Shown: in pieces, positions 18,103 through 26,314 of the stretch
How positions within the stretch are numbered: the stretch's first letter is position 1
Layout: the number at the start of each line of letters is the position of its first letter
DNA from: Prochlorococcus sp. AG-402-P18
Lineage (GTDB): Bacteria; Cyanobacteriota; Cyanobacteriia; PCC-6307; Cyanobiaceae
Assembly (NCBI GenBank): GCA_003216275.1
Contig: QCJC01000001.1
Location: 124,001-188,000 of the forward strand
Direction: 5' to 3'
Length of the DNA: 64,000 nucleotides
The notes under the pieces: model-generated
The model's database searches: none
The model's input: only the letters and a program-made list of their open reading frames with translations
What the model was told of the DNA's origin: nothing
Made by a program: the position numbers and the translations under genes

Positions 18103-18258
18103 ATGGATAATCCTGCATCCCATATAAACCTATTCAATGCAATTCTTTCGCTTTATGTTATTGGTTATCAAATATCCATATGTAGTGATTGGAGTTGGAT
18201 ACCAATGAATAAAGAAGACTATCAGCTTCCCTACCAAGATAAGTGGAGCCGAGTTTGA
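18103..18258 (+). CDS. Small aromatic-rich protein, 51 residues
   Basis: Begins MDNPASHINLFNAILSLYVI, with a moderately hydrophobic first half, then SDWSWIPMNKEDYQLPYQDKWSRV rich in Trp and Tyr. Clean ATG to TGA. It may be a single-span membrane protein. Function unknown. Confidence 0.5.
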   Translation: MDNPASHINLFNAILSLYVIGYQISICSDWSWIPMNKEDYQLPYQDKWSRV

Positions 18259-18362
18259 TACCTTGTAGTTATAATTAATAAACTTTAAAAACAACTAGCA
18301 AGTACAAAAAACAAATAATAATATAAGTTCTTTCAAGTTGAACAGTTATTCACTTTGATAAC

Positions 18363-18539
18363 TTATATATTTTGTACTACGTGAAATAAACCAAATGAAT
18401 ATCCTCCTATTAGTATCCAACCTAGAATAGCTGAAATTATTGTTGAGCGTCTATTGTGCCTTCTTATTGCATTTTCAATCATCTCGTTTACGACCTCTCT
18501 ATCTATAGAAGTTGCTTTTTGAGAATTAGTGGAAGTCAT
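18363..18539 (-). CDS. Small C-tail-anchored membrane protein, 58 residues
   Basis: N-terminal half is polar and helical (IDREVVNEMIENAIRRHNRR); the C-terminal half is one hydrophobic helix (STIISAILGWILIGGYSFGL). This is a cytosolic head with a C-terminal anchor. Function unrecognised, but the composition is strongly protein-like. Confidence 0.6.
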   Translation of the reverse strand: MTSTNSQKATSIDREVVNEMIENAIRRHNRRSTIISAILGWILIGGYSFGLFHVVQNI

Positions 18540-19040
18540 TAGTTATGTAAAATGGAATGTTTTAGATGCCTTTAGCTCGAAATTAGTTACAGAATATACT
18601 GGAAGAATAGTTTGGGAAAACTAGTGCTAGCAGGCATAACTTCAGTAAAGTCTTGTCTTTTAAGCGGTTGAAGCAAGAAGTGCTCAAAACAAACGAATAC
18701 ATATGTGAACAATTGTTAAGACTATAAAGGATTTTTATGGAAGTTGTGTAGGTAAAATCACTTTATTGTTTTTTGCTTGAAATAGCTGGCTATTGCTTTT
18801 TTCATATATGCATTAAAAAAGCTTCATTTCATTTATAAAAAGTTTTAATTTATTAAATACGGATCATGATTATTTGAAATGTTTAGCTTTTAATTATTGA
18901 TACATTTTATTTTAATTAAGACAATAAGTGTTTTAGAGGAATTTAAGTATTCTCTTCGTCAAAGACTTTACTTATAAAAAAGGTATTTCTTTCTTTATCC
19001 ACGGTTATAGGTAAATTCTGTAAGAATAATAATAAAAATT
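18540..19040. other. 500-base gap without a supported gene
   Basis: Only frames of about 15 codons are present. One terminator-like hairpin, AATAGCTGGCTATT followed by GCTTTTTT, lies near 18781-18802 on the + strand and could end a short untranslated transcript from this gap. Nothing else stands out. Confidence 0.3.
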
Positions 19041-19196
19041 ATGGCTGTTCATTCTTTACCTGAGATAGATCACCAACTTGAGAAACTTGAGTTTTATCTT
19101 GCACTTTCTCAAGCTATAGGTGACCATAAGAAATCAGATCGAATCAAATCTCAAATCGATTTAATTGAGCATGAAGTACTTGAGCCAGGTACTTGA
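19041..19196 (+). CDS. Small helical protein, 51 residues
   Basis: Begins MAVHSLPEIDHQLEKLEFYL and continues ALSQAIGDHKKSDRIKSQIDLIEHEV, predicted as two amphipathic helices forming a hairpin. Clean frame with A-rich upstream sequence. Unknown function; probably a real picocyanobacterial small protein. Confidence 0.6.
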   Translation: MAVHSLPEIDHQLEKLEFYLALSQAIGDHKKSDRIKSQIDLIEHEVLEPGT

Positions 19197-19267
19197 AACA
19201 TATTTAAATTACTGCATTCGTTATTGATATTTACTTATTTTAGGATACTTTTATATATTAATTTTAT

Positions 19268-19723
19268 TTAGCAATATTCATCATTACTACCATTTTCCTC
19301 AATTTCTAGGTTCTTTTTTGTCAAAAAAGAATAGGAAGCTTGGTGCTTTTCTTTCCATTCTTTATGATCCTTTATCTGTCTTCTCAATTTCGCAAGGCTT
19401 TCTTTCTCATCAGGGTAAAATTTCTCTAGATATTCTGGACTTAGATTTATGTTCCCTTCAAACTCATAAACCATTTCTTCAAATGTTTCGCATATTCCCA
19501 GAATATCGGCCATAAAGTCCTCAAATTCATCAACGTGAATTTCCTGAAGTAATTTTCTTAATTTGCTTTGGCTTGAGTCTTCTGGCTCCCACTCTTTTTT
19601 TAAGACATGTAAAAGATTAAGTTGACCCATTCGGTCTAGAAGATCCCATTTTGAGGCATCTTCAGCTGAATAAAAGTAGGAACCATCACCTGATTGATAA
19701 AACTTAGTCCTTTCTTTATCCAT
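19268..19723 (-). CDS. Hypothetical acidic protein, 151 residues
   Basis: Not recognised. The N-terminus has FYQSGDGSYFYSAEDASKWDLL, followed by helical acidic segments (EIHVDEFEDFMADILGICETFEEMVYEFEG) and a charged C-terminal helix (LAKLRRQIKDHKEWKEKH). No signal or membrane segment. Composition and length support a genuine cytosolic protein. Confidence 0.7.
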   Translation of the reverse strand: MDKERTKFYQSGDGSYFYSAEDASKWDLLDRMGQLNLLHVLKKEWEPEDSSQSKLRKLLQEIHVDEFEDFMADILGICETFEEMVYEFEGNINLSPEYLEKFYPDEKESLAKLRRQIKDHKEWKEKHQASYSFLTKKNLEIEENGSNDEYC

Positions 19724-19968
19724 CTAATTAAAAAGATAATTGCATTTAATTTTTTATTAGTTCAAAGGGTCGAGGAAATGTATGCCCTTTAATCACTAAG
19801 TTTGATTTTTAGTAATCTATAAAATGAGTAAACAATTCTCAATTAGGATAGCATTCCTATTGTAATCTAATGCTATTTTTTGATTGTTTCTAGATTTGAA
19901 GTGTTTGACTAAGTATGAACATCATTCAACTTCTAGTTAGATTGATATTTTATTGGCTAATTAATATT

Positions 19969-20370
19969 TTATTTAAAAAAATCCAATGGAAATGGCCCAA
20001 CTGTATTAGCTGTAATAGCGATATCATTATTTTGGCAACTAATTAATATACCTTTACCAAGACCATATTCAATTCTTGCGTTTATTTCACCTGTCTTTTG
20101 ATTGGCTTTTAAATATACAGGACCACCAGAGGTTAGCTCAGAGACACACTTCATTTCTTTGATTTGAAATTTCTCCTCAAACTGTCTCATGGTATTTAAA
20201 CCTTCTTCTAGAGATGGAGCCATTACTCCTATTGTTAGCCAGTCTGCTTTAGCAATAATATTGTAGACTTCATTGAACAAATATTCTGATTGCTTATCGT
20301 TCAGAATTGGGGCAGTTCTTAATCTATTAAGATCTTTCAATGTTATTATGTCTGTGTTTTCGATAATCAT
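19969..20370 (-). CDS. DUF1824 family protein
   Basis: A 133-residue protein matching the pattern I know for DUF1824, a cyanobacterial family of unknown role: LRTAPILNDKQSEYLFNEV, WLTIGVMAPSLEEGLNTMRQFE, then GPVYLKANQKTGEINARIEYGLGKGILISCQ. The fold looks alpha plus beta. It sits alone among small genes. Confidence 0.75.
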   Translation of the reverse strand: MIIENTDIITLKDLNRLRTAPILNDKQSEYLFNEVYNIIAKADWLTIGVMAPSLEEGLNTMRQFEEKFQIKEMKCVSELTSGGPVYLKANQKTGEINARIEYGLGKGILISCQNNDIAITANTVGPFPLDFFK

Positions 20371-20621
20371 TTTCCTTCACTATTTTCGTAATTATATTAT
20401 ATAATTTTAAATTTTACTTAACTTTAATGATAATTTCAATTATTCAATTTAAATTGTATGAATTTAATTAAACATCATTTAATTAAGAAGTATATTAAAA
20501 CTTATTAATTAACTATAATCGTTTCAATCTTAATAAATGTTATATAACGGTCTGAAATTAATTATTATGAATTTTTGTCGGGATTTCAATATCAGAATTA
20601 ATTATCTCATTAGCTATTCAT
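20371..20621. other. AT-rich gap
   Basis: Very AT-rich with TTAATTAA-type runs; no gene or clear hairpin seen. Probably promoter DNA for the DUF1824 gene. Confidence 0.3.
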
Positions 20622-20813
20622 TTAATTAGTGTCATTTGATTCTTTTATTCTTCTTGATTCATGAATTTGTTCTAATTCGTTGTAAACATCACGTAAATTC
20701 TTCTGTATGTGATCCAAGTTCTCTATTGCTCCAAGTGAGTTCATCGCTCTGATAAGGCTTTCTTTAGCCTCGATTAACCCTCTACATTGAGGGCTTCCAG
20801 CTTCATAAGACAT
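20622..20813 (-). CDS. Small helical protein, 63 residues
   Basis: Begins MSYEAGSPQCRGLIEAKESL and is predicted to be two helices (GLIEAKESLIRAMNSLGAI and HIQKNLRDVYNELEQIHES). No membrane segment. Family unknown; the pattern of heptad-spaced hydrophobic residues suggests a coiled coil. Confidence 0.6.
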   Translation of the reverse strand: MSYEAGSPQCRGLIEAKESLIRAMNSLGAIENLDHIQKNLRDVYNELEQIHESRRIKESNDTN

Positions 20814-21124
20814 CTTTATTTGTCAAATTTTTAAAAATCTTACATCCACACTCGTTTTCGGCTAATTATTTTCCAGATTTTTTAACTTATCATGTGAATT
20901 AAATCGAAAGTGACATTATCTTGTTTCTTTGGCTATGAGAGTTGCATAATTTATTTGTACACCTCAGAAGATAACTAAGTTTTTTATGCATTTTTTGTTG
21001 CATTCTTTTTAGAAATCAGCCAATGTTTTTTTTTCTACGCTATTTCTTTAACTTCGCTTTAGATTTTTAGACTTGACGTAGGCTCTTTTTTTATTTAAAA
21101 ACGAAATTAAGACATTATTTTTTG
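20814..21124. other. Gap of about 310 bases
   Basis: T-rich on the + strand. No credible open frame or strong hairpin; may carry the two divergent promoters for its neighbours. Confidence 0.3.
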
Positions 21125-21394
21125 ATGGCAAAAGTAAAAAACATAGATGAACCTATTGGCTGGCTTATTGATCCCCATAATAAATGGGCTATTCATTTTT
21201 TATTTAAGAAAGATTCTGCCGAAAATTCTGGATCAGACTTTACTATTGATATGTGGGGAGTCGATTCAAGCGGTAAGCCTGTGATATTTAAAAGCAGAAG
21301 AAAGGCTACAAAGAAAGATTCTCTTAGAACATGGAACCAGCTAATTTCATCAAACTGGACTGAAGTAGATATTTCTAGAATTAAATCAGCTTGA
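21125..21394 (+). CDS. Hypothetical protein, possible DUF1651 relative
   Basis: An 89-residue protein: IGWLIDPHNKWAIHFLFKK, then a segment with DMWGVDSSGKPVIFKSRRKA and a C-terminal SLRTWNQLISSNWTEVDIS. The W-L near the start, basic RR-A-T in the middle and xxW-xxL-xxxxW end recall DUF1651, a family expanded in marine picocyanobacteria; I am not sure of the match. Start ATG chosen over the TTG one codon upstream. Confidence 0.65.
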   Translation: MAKVKNIDEPIGWLIDPHNKWAIHFLFKKDSAENSGSDFTIDMWGVDSSGKPVIFKSRRKATKKDSLRTWNQLISSNWTEVDISRIKSA

Positions 21395-21503
21395 AGTTTA
21401 GATTAAAACAACCTATTTTTTTATCGTATCTTAGATTAATTTTATAGAGCTTTTTCGTCAAAACTAGTTAGTATTTTAAAAGAATCTTAATACTCGTATA
21501 AAC

Positions 21504-21737
21504 TTGATAAAGTCATTAAATAAAATTTTAACCTTTTGTATTCTATTCTTTACCCTTATAGGTAGTTGGACAACATTTGCTTTACTAACACAAAGCTCCT
21601 ATAGCTCTGAGATTAAGGAGATAATTAATAATATGTATTTGAATCAGAGGGATGTATTTAAGAATGTGAGGACATTGTCAATTTTATTAGTTAAAGATGC
21701 CAATAATCGTCTTTCTTCTCATGAATCAGTAGAGTGA
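21504..21737 (+). CDS. Small exported or membrane-anchored protein
   Basis: TTG start giving MIKSLNKILTFCILFFTLIG, a signal-anchor of about 20 hydrophobic residues, then a polar domain of about 50 residues (EIKEIINNMYLNQRDVFKNV). Total 77 residues. Function unknown. Start uncertain because no ATG is available at the N-terminus. Confidence 0.5.
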   Translation: MIKSLNKILTFCILFFTLIGSWTTFALLTQSSYSSEIKEIINNMYLNQRDVFKNVRTLSILLVKDANNRLSSHESVE

Positions 21738-21838
21738 AATTAATACATAATTAAATCATAATGTTTGATATTAAAAATGATATTACGGAATTATATTTTA
21801 ATGCTAGTTTATAGCTTGTTATTATTATTTAATGAATA

Positions 21839-22309
21839 ATGCATGAGAAAAAACTTTACCTTGCTTCTCCGTATGGTTTCTCAGAACATTGGAGAACTAA
21901 TTTAATACCTGATTTTATTAACACTCTTGAAAAAATGGGGGCGATAGTTTATGAGCCATTTATTCGTAATATTGATACTAATTACTCATTATCTGGATGG
22001 GCTAATAAAGTAGCATGTTCAAACTTTAATGATTTAAAAAGTTCTGATGGAATATTTGCGATAGTAAATGGTACTCCACCCGATGAGGGAGTTATGGTGG
22101 AGCTTGGCATAGCTATTGCTTTAGGCAAACCTACTTTTTTATTTCGAGATGATTTCAGAAAATGTAGTGACTCAGATGAATACCCACTTAATCTAATGAT
22201 TTTTACAGGCGTTCCTTATGACTCATGGGAGGATTATTACTACCGATCATTGCTTGAAATTAATAATCCAAACAAAGCAATTTATAGATGGTTGAAAAAT
22301 GAGATTTAA
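21839..22309 (+). CDS. Nucleoside 2-deoxyribosyltransferase-like protein
   Basis: 156-residue protein with the fold signature of nucleoside 2-deoxyribosyltransferases: KLYLASPYGFSEHWRT at the N-terminus, a DGIFAIVNGTPPDEGVMVELG block holding the Asp and catalytic Glu region, and IAIALGKPTFLFRDDFR after it. Such enzymes swap bases on deoxynucleosides or hydrolyse modified nucleotides. Here it could serve salvage or nucleotide-pool cleaning; substrate is unknown. It lies among small orphan genes with no nucleotide genes beside it. Confidence 0.8.
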   Translation: MHEKKLYLASPYGFSEHWRTNLIPDFINTLEKMGAIVYEPFIRNIDTNYSLSGWANKVACSNFNDLKSSDGIFAIVNGTPPDEGVMVELGIAIALGKPTFLFRDDFRKCSDSDEYPLNLMIFTGVPYDSWEDYYYRSLLEINNPNKAIYRWLKNEI

Positions 22310-22441
22310 AACTATTTATATATACAGTATTAATATTGGTATTTTAATATATAAATTAACTAATCTTCTTAGTATATAAAATAATTGATTTTAATTTATA
22401 TTTATTTATAGATCATTTTTTTTTTTAATGATATATGTGAT

Positions 22442-23317
22442 ATGATTTTACAAAAACAAAATATACATACAATGCAGGAATCTTTATTTAGACTAAACGA
22501 CATAAGAATGGAAATATCTTTTTCAAGTATAGAGGAGTTGATTTCAATACTATCATTTTATCAAAAAAAAAATATTAATAAGCTCAATATACCATGTAAA
22601 AATAAACTTAAAAAAGATTTTTTAAAACAATCAATTATGATTTCTAGGAATGAATTTCCAAATATAGATATTATTCCTCATTTTAGTATTCAGCATCAAT
22701 TTAGAAGGAATAAAACTAATACTTTAAATGATTTGATTGAGTTTTCCTATTCTATTAAACTTTTTGGCTGTAGAGAAATACTACTCATTTCTGGATCTAA
22801 TAAAAAATCTTCTTTAGATACCGTCTCTGCCTTAAAGCATTTAGAATCAGAACCACTTTTTTTTCATAGAAATTCTTTTATTGGTATTGCTTTTAACCCG
22901 TATTTACCCGATGATCAATTTGAATTAGAGATATCTAGATTTAGGCAAAAAATAAATACTGGTTTTATTAGCTCAATTTGGTTTCAATTTGGAACGGATT
23001 ATGAGCTTTTAAATATAAGGATTAATCGACTAATGAATATAATAAATAAGTCATTACGAACTAATTTTAATAGCACTCACCCTCTTCTTTATGGAAGCAT
23101 TTTAATACCTACAAGGAAATTTATAGCTAGATTTAAATTTAGACCTTGGAAAGGAGTATATTGTTCGAGTGAATTTTTAGATTCTTTAGATTACGCTAAT
23201 ATTGTGGTTAAAAACTTACTATTGATATATAAAAGATTTAATATAATTCCGATTGTTGAGACGAGTACGTCTACAAATCAGGAACTAACAAACTTAAACA
23301 AGTTTTTTAAATTATAG
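22442..23317 (+). CDS. Divergent methylenetetrahydrofolate-reductase-like TIM-barrel protein
   Basis: 291 residues, very AT-rich codons. It keeps MTHFR-like landmarks: RMEISFSSIEEL near the N-terminus (the E of the VSFEFFPP region), LFGCREILLISGS where MTHFR has the folate/FAD strand, and FNPYLPDDQFELEISRFRQKINTGFISSIWFQFGTD where MTHFR has the YPE-H...K-DAGADF-TQ-FFD block. The His/Thr-Gln residues of that block are altered, so catalysis as MTHFR is doubtful. Could be a folate-binding or methyltransferase-associated relative. No met genes adjoin it. Confidence 0.62.
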   Translation: MILQKQNIHTMQESLFRLNDIRMEISFSSIEELISILSFYQKKNINKLNIPCKNKLKKDFLKQSIMISRNEFPNIDIIPHFSIQHQFRRNKTNTLNDLIEFSYSIKLFGCREILLISGSNKKSSLDTVSALKHLESEPLFFHRNSFIGIAFNPYLPDDQFELEISRFRQKINTGFISSIWFQFGTDYELLNIRINRLMNIINKSLRTNFNSTHPLLYGSILIPTRKFIARFKFRPWKGVYCSSEFLDSLDYANIVVKNLLLIYKRFNIIPIVETSTSTNQELTNLNKFFKL

Positions 23318-23878
23318 GATATTATTTATAAATTTCAGCATTTTAGATTAAATCTAAAACCAAGTTTCTCATTTTATTTTTGATAGTGACAAAAGAAATT
23401 AGATTGCCTTTAATGAGATTACTTTAAATAGACTTTAGTACCATTAATTTTTGCATAAGTTTATTTTCACAAAGTCTTTCACAGAATTGTACGAACGGCT
23501 TGAAAGGATTCATTTCCATGATTTGATTAAGAAAGTGATTAAAAGTTAGATAGATCCAATTTTGGTAGTGATTTAATTCCAGCTACCAACGATGAATTCA
23601 AATCCTAGACGATATTTATTTAGTATTGTAACGTTTCTATGACTTTATGTGAATAGCATTTCAGGTTCGGGTTTCTCTTTCCGCTTTTGACTCTTTTCCT
23701 AGTATTTTCAGAATGCCAATAGAGAAAGGCATGCTGATTGAAATGCAGCTCTATTTTTAATTCTTCTTAAGACTTCCCGCCTTCGCCAGTGTGTAACAGT
23801 GTGACACTCTAAGCTGCAGATTTTTTTTAAAAAATTTTCACGGTCATAGGAAATTTCCATTAATTTATCTATAGATTA
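23318..23878. other. 560-base gap; possible small RNA at its right end
   Basis: No open frame above about 23 codons. GC content rises near 23640-23820. A GCAGCT at 23745 and AGCTGC at 23812 could pair around a region containing the repeated CAGTGTG-TAA-CAGTGTG, and eight T follow at 23821, so a + strand small RNA ending there is possible. Confidence 0.35.
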
Positions 23879-24094
23879 ATGAGTTTAATGTTTTCAGCAT
23901 CCAGAAAAAAAAAGGAACAGCAAGCTATTGCAATTTCAAACTCTTTTGCCGCTGATACACTATTCTTCAGGAGGTTTTCAGAAGCCGGTAGATATAAAAT
24001 AGCGGCGCTAATGATGTTTATTTTCGGTTTCTTATTACTTACTTTAGGAACCTGGGTTCTTAATGATTTTAATTTTCTCTCATTTACTAATTAA
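23879..24094 (+). CDS. Small single-span membrane protein, 71 residues
   Basis: A basic, helical N-terminus (RKKKEQQAIAISNSFAADTL) is followed by FRRFSEAGRYKIAA and one hydrophobic helix (ALMMFIFGFLLLTLGTWVL). Not a high-light-inducible protein: the ExxNGR motif is absent. Function unknown. Confidence 0.65.
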   Translation: MSLMFSASRKKKEQQAIAISNSFAADTLFFRRFSEAGRYKIAALMMFIFGFLLLTLGTWVLNDFNFLSFTN

Positions 24095-24161
24095 TTTAAG
24101 GAAAAAACATTTGCAATTTTCTGCTTAAATGCTAATTAATAGATAGTCAGATAAGTACTAT

Positions 24162-24497
24162 ATGTCAAATTCATGGGATAACTATTACACGAATTACCAA
24201 GATTGGGATGAGGCACACCGATTTATTGTAAGAATTGAACTTAAATATGAGAATAAGTTGAAAAGCCTTGGATACACTGAGTTTCTACAAGTTGATGATT
24301 TTTACCTCCCAGATAAAAAATTATCAAGTAGTATATTGCCTCAAAGCAAAACTTATATTAAAAGTAAAAACGAAATTACTTTATCTTTTGAAGTTCCCTA
24401 CGATTGGTCAATTGATATCGATTGGGAGGACAAGGCTCTCTCATTACTAGGATTACTGGAAGAATGGGTAATCGATTCCTCTGTAGAAGATAAATGA
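24162..24497 (+). CDS. Hypothetical protein, 111 residues
   Basis: Unrecognised soluble protein, rich in aromatic residues: WDNYYTNYQDWDEAHRFI at the start, a central EITLSFEVPYDWSIDIDWED, and LLGLLEEWVIDSS at the end. Strand-rich middle flanked by helices. No motif suggests an activity. Confidence 0.65.
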   Translation: MSNSWDNYYTNYQDWDEAHRFIVRIELKYENKLKSLGYTEFLQVDDFYLPDKKLSSSILPQSKTYIKSKNEITLSFEVPYDWSIDIDWEDKALSLLGLLEEWVIDSSVEDK

Positions 24498-24533
24498 CAA
24501 ATATTTATATTTATAATTGTTTGCCTATTTAGA

Positions 24534-24800
24534 TCAAGAATAGAAAATTAGAGCTAATCCATTCTGAGTTTGATGAAACTCCTTTTCTTCTCGGCTTAAA
24601 TCCATCGCTAATTGTTCTCCTTCTTTAATAGCTTGCTCATAAGGCGGTTTTGATGTAGCTGTTCCTTTGTAAATAGCGGCAATACCAAGTGGAGTTGCAT
24701 TCCACGCGAAATTTTCAGTCTCTCCTATTGGAGGTTGTTTTAATGCTTCTTCAAGCAGATTTGTTGTTGAGGACTTATGCTGAGTGGTTGTAGAGGTCAT
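24534..24800 (-). CDS. Hypothetical protein, 88 residues
   Basis: A Thr/Ser-rich head (MTSTTTQHKSSTTNLL), then NFAWNATPLGIAAIYKGTA and a helical, acidic tail (KEGEQLAMDLSREEKEF). No family recognised. Convergent with the preceding 111-residue gene, 36 bases apart. Confidence 0.62.
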   Translation of the reverse strand: MTSTTTQHKSSTTNLLEEALKQPPIGETENFAWNATPLGIAAIYKGTATSKPPYEQAIKEGEQLAMDLSREEKEFHQTQNGLALIFYS

Positions 24801-25034
24801 GTTTATATTTAAGTATTTCTTAAAAAAAAAACTTTTGAGTATTCCTTAAAAGAGCTTGTCCTTTTATTTTTAGTCGATAAATTTCTGTTTTGTGTCAATT
24901 TTGTTGATCTCTGCATTCTTTATTCTCTATAAAAATTGGTTTCTTCTTGAGCGCTTTTTGACAAAATATTTTATAAGGCTTTTATTTGAGTTGTAATTGT
25001 AAATTTCAAATGATATTTCTTTAATAATTCAGTT
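24801..25034. other. AT-rich gap
   Basis: No gene seen. Probably the promoter region of the 88-residue gene on its left. Confidence 0.3.
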
Positions 25035-25436
25035 TTATTCCAGCTCATCTTTTTGGTAAATAAGAAACTGCTTGAACTGTTCAATCAAATCTAGATTATG
25101 TTGTTGCTTTGAGTTTAATAAATTATCTTCATTCGATTTCCCATGAACTTTGTATCCTTTTCTATTGTAAGTAATACCTTTGTCTGAAATTAATTCATGC
25201 ACATCGTCTTTTTTTAAAAAAGGTATACCATTATCGACTCTGTTTTTAAGCCAGGATTGGTGATTAAAATGTTTTGCTTGTTGAGGCTTTAGTAAACCTC
25301 TGGCTGATAATGCTTCTTCTACTAATTTGCCAACTACTTTAGATTGACTGAGATTCTCGTTATTTGCTATCTCAATTATTAGCTCCTGTATTCCTGGCAA
25401 AGGAAGATAGCCTATCCTTTTTCTTATGGAGGGCAT
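25035..25436 (-). CDS. Ribbon-helix-helix-like putative DNA-binding protein
   Basis: 133 residues. The first 50 look like a CopG-type ribbon-helix-helix domain: a short basic strand (IRKRIGYLP), then helix LIIEIANNENLSQSKVVGKL and VEEALSARG. This is the layout of small transcriptional regulators and antitoxins. The rest (HFNHQSWLKNRVDNGIPFLK, then a glutamine-rich tail) is unknown. No toxin gene adjoins it; the next gene downstream of its start is the 58-residue frame. Could regulate island genes, by inference only. Confidence 0.65.
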   Translation of the reverse strand: MPSIRKRIGYLPLPGIQELIIEIANNENLSQSKVVGKLVEEALSARGLLKPQQAKHFNHQSWLKNRVDNGIPFLKKDDVHELISDKGITYNRKGYKVHGKSNEDNLLNSKQQHNLDLIEQFKQFLIYQKDELE

Positions 25437-25514
25437 GCTTATTGAGCCAAAAATTTAACTTACTTTGTATTTTGAACTAATCAATATGCTTTTATATTAC
25501 TTGACTTTAAATTG

Positions 25515-25691
25515 TTATAAAATCCAATCACTTAATATGATCTGAGCTTTTTCCCATTCATTCTTCACTTTAAGCTCATTTATTCTTTTTATTGCCGTAT
25601 AGGGCATTTCGCCTTTCTCCCAAAAGGAAATGTAATTTACTGGTCTAATGATGTTAGACCCTCCATTAGAGATAGGATGTTTGTTAGGCAT
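25515..25691 (-). CDS. Small protein, 58 residues
   Basis: Reads MPNKHPISNGGSNIIRPVNY, then ISFWEKGEMPYTAIKRINEL and a C-terminal amphipathic helix (VKNEWEKAQIILSDWIL). Clean ATG to TAA frame. No family recognised. Confidence 0.55.
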   Translation of the reverse strand: MPNKHPISNGGSNIIRPVNYISFWEKGEMPYTAIKRINELKVKNEWEKAQIILSDWIL

Positions 25692-25871
25692 AAGATTTTG
25701 TGCAAGATAATTATTTCCAGGATTGGTTTTTTATTATTAATTCCAGAATAGACTATTAAACACCCCCTGTTTTCAAATATTTAAAGTATTAATTCAATTT
25801 TTTCAAGAAATTTCTTTATTTTTAAAAGTTAGATTTTCGTACTGTACTTTATATAGTGTATTAAATTCTTA

Positions 25872-26087
25872 TTAGTATTTTTTATCTTCTGGGAATTCTG
25901 GCTTCTCTTTCTTTTTTCTTCTACCGTCTGAAAGCTCCAGTAATGTAGAAAGTTGTTCATACACTGACCTTAGTGATGATAATTCAGGTAATAAACCATC
26001 GTTTCTTAGGTCTTCATCCATATATCTAAGTTCTTGCCTAACATAGGAGAGGATTGATTTTGCCTCATCTCTTTTTGGGCCAGCCAT
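25872..26087 (-). CDS. Small helical protein, paralogue of the 67-residue gene at 29.2 kb
   Basis: 71 residues from the ATG at MAGPKRDEAKSILSYV; a longer frame exists but the paralogue starts at the equivalent place. Shared core: YVRQELRYMDEDLRNDGLLPEL followed by a second helix and a basic tail ending KKKEKPEF. The second copy has YIRQELRDLDQMLGQYGLLPEL and KKKPKPEF. Two helices joined by a GLLPEL turn. Unknown function. Confidence 0.72.
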   Translation of the reverse strand: MAGPKRDEAKSILSYVRQELRYMDEDLRNDGLLPELSSLRSVYEQLSTLLELSDGRRKKKEKPEFPEDKKY

Positions 26088-26314
26088 ATTAAATTTTTTT
26101 AATGAAAGAAAGATACAACATAAAAGTTCTAAATCAGGTTTTGAACTGCGAATCAAGACAATGGCTTCTCATTTGATAACAATGTTTTGTATAAAAAACA
26201 TGATTATTATTTGTTCGAATTAGTTTTTTCCTTTTTGATTTTATAAATATTTTATTTATATAGGTTATTTATTTATTATCATTAAAATATAATATGTGTA
26301 ATATTTAGTAATTA

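Noticed and set aside
24268-24450. Second 60-codon frame inside the 111-residue gene
   Set aside because: Shadow frame without its own ribosome site; the longer frame has the better protein composition.
26088-26156. N-terminal extension of the 71-residue paralogue
   Set aside because: The second copy at 29.2 kb starts at the equivalent internal Met, and the extension has no similarity to it.
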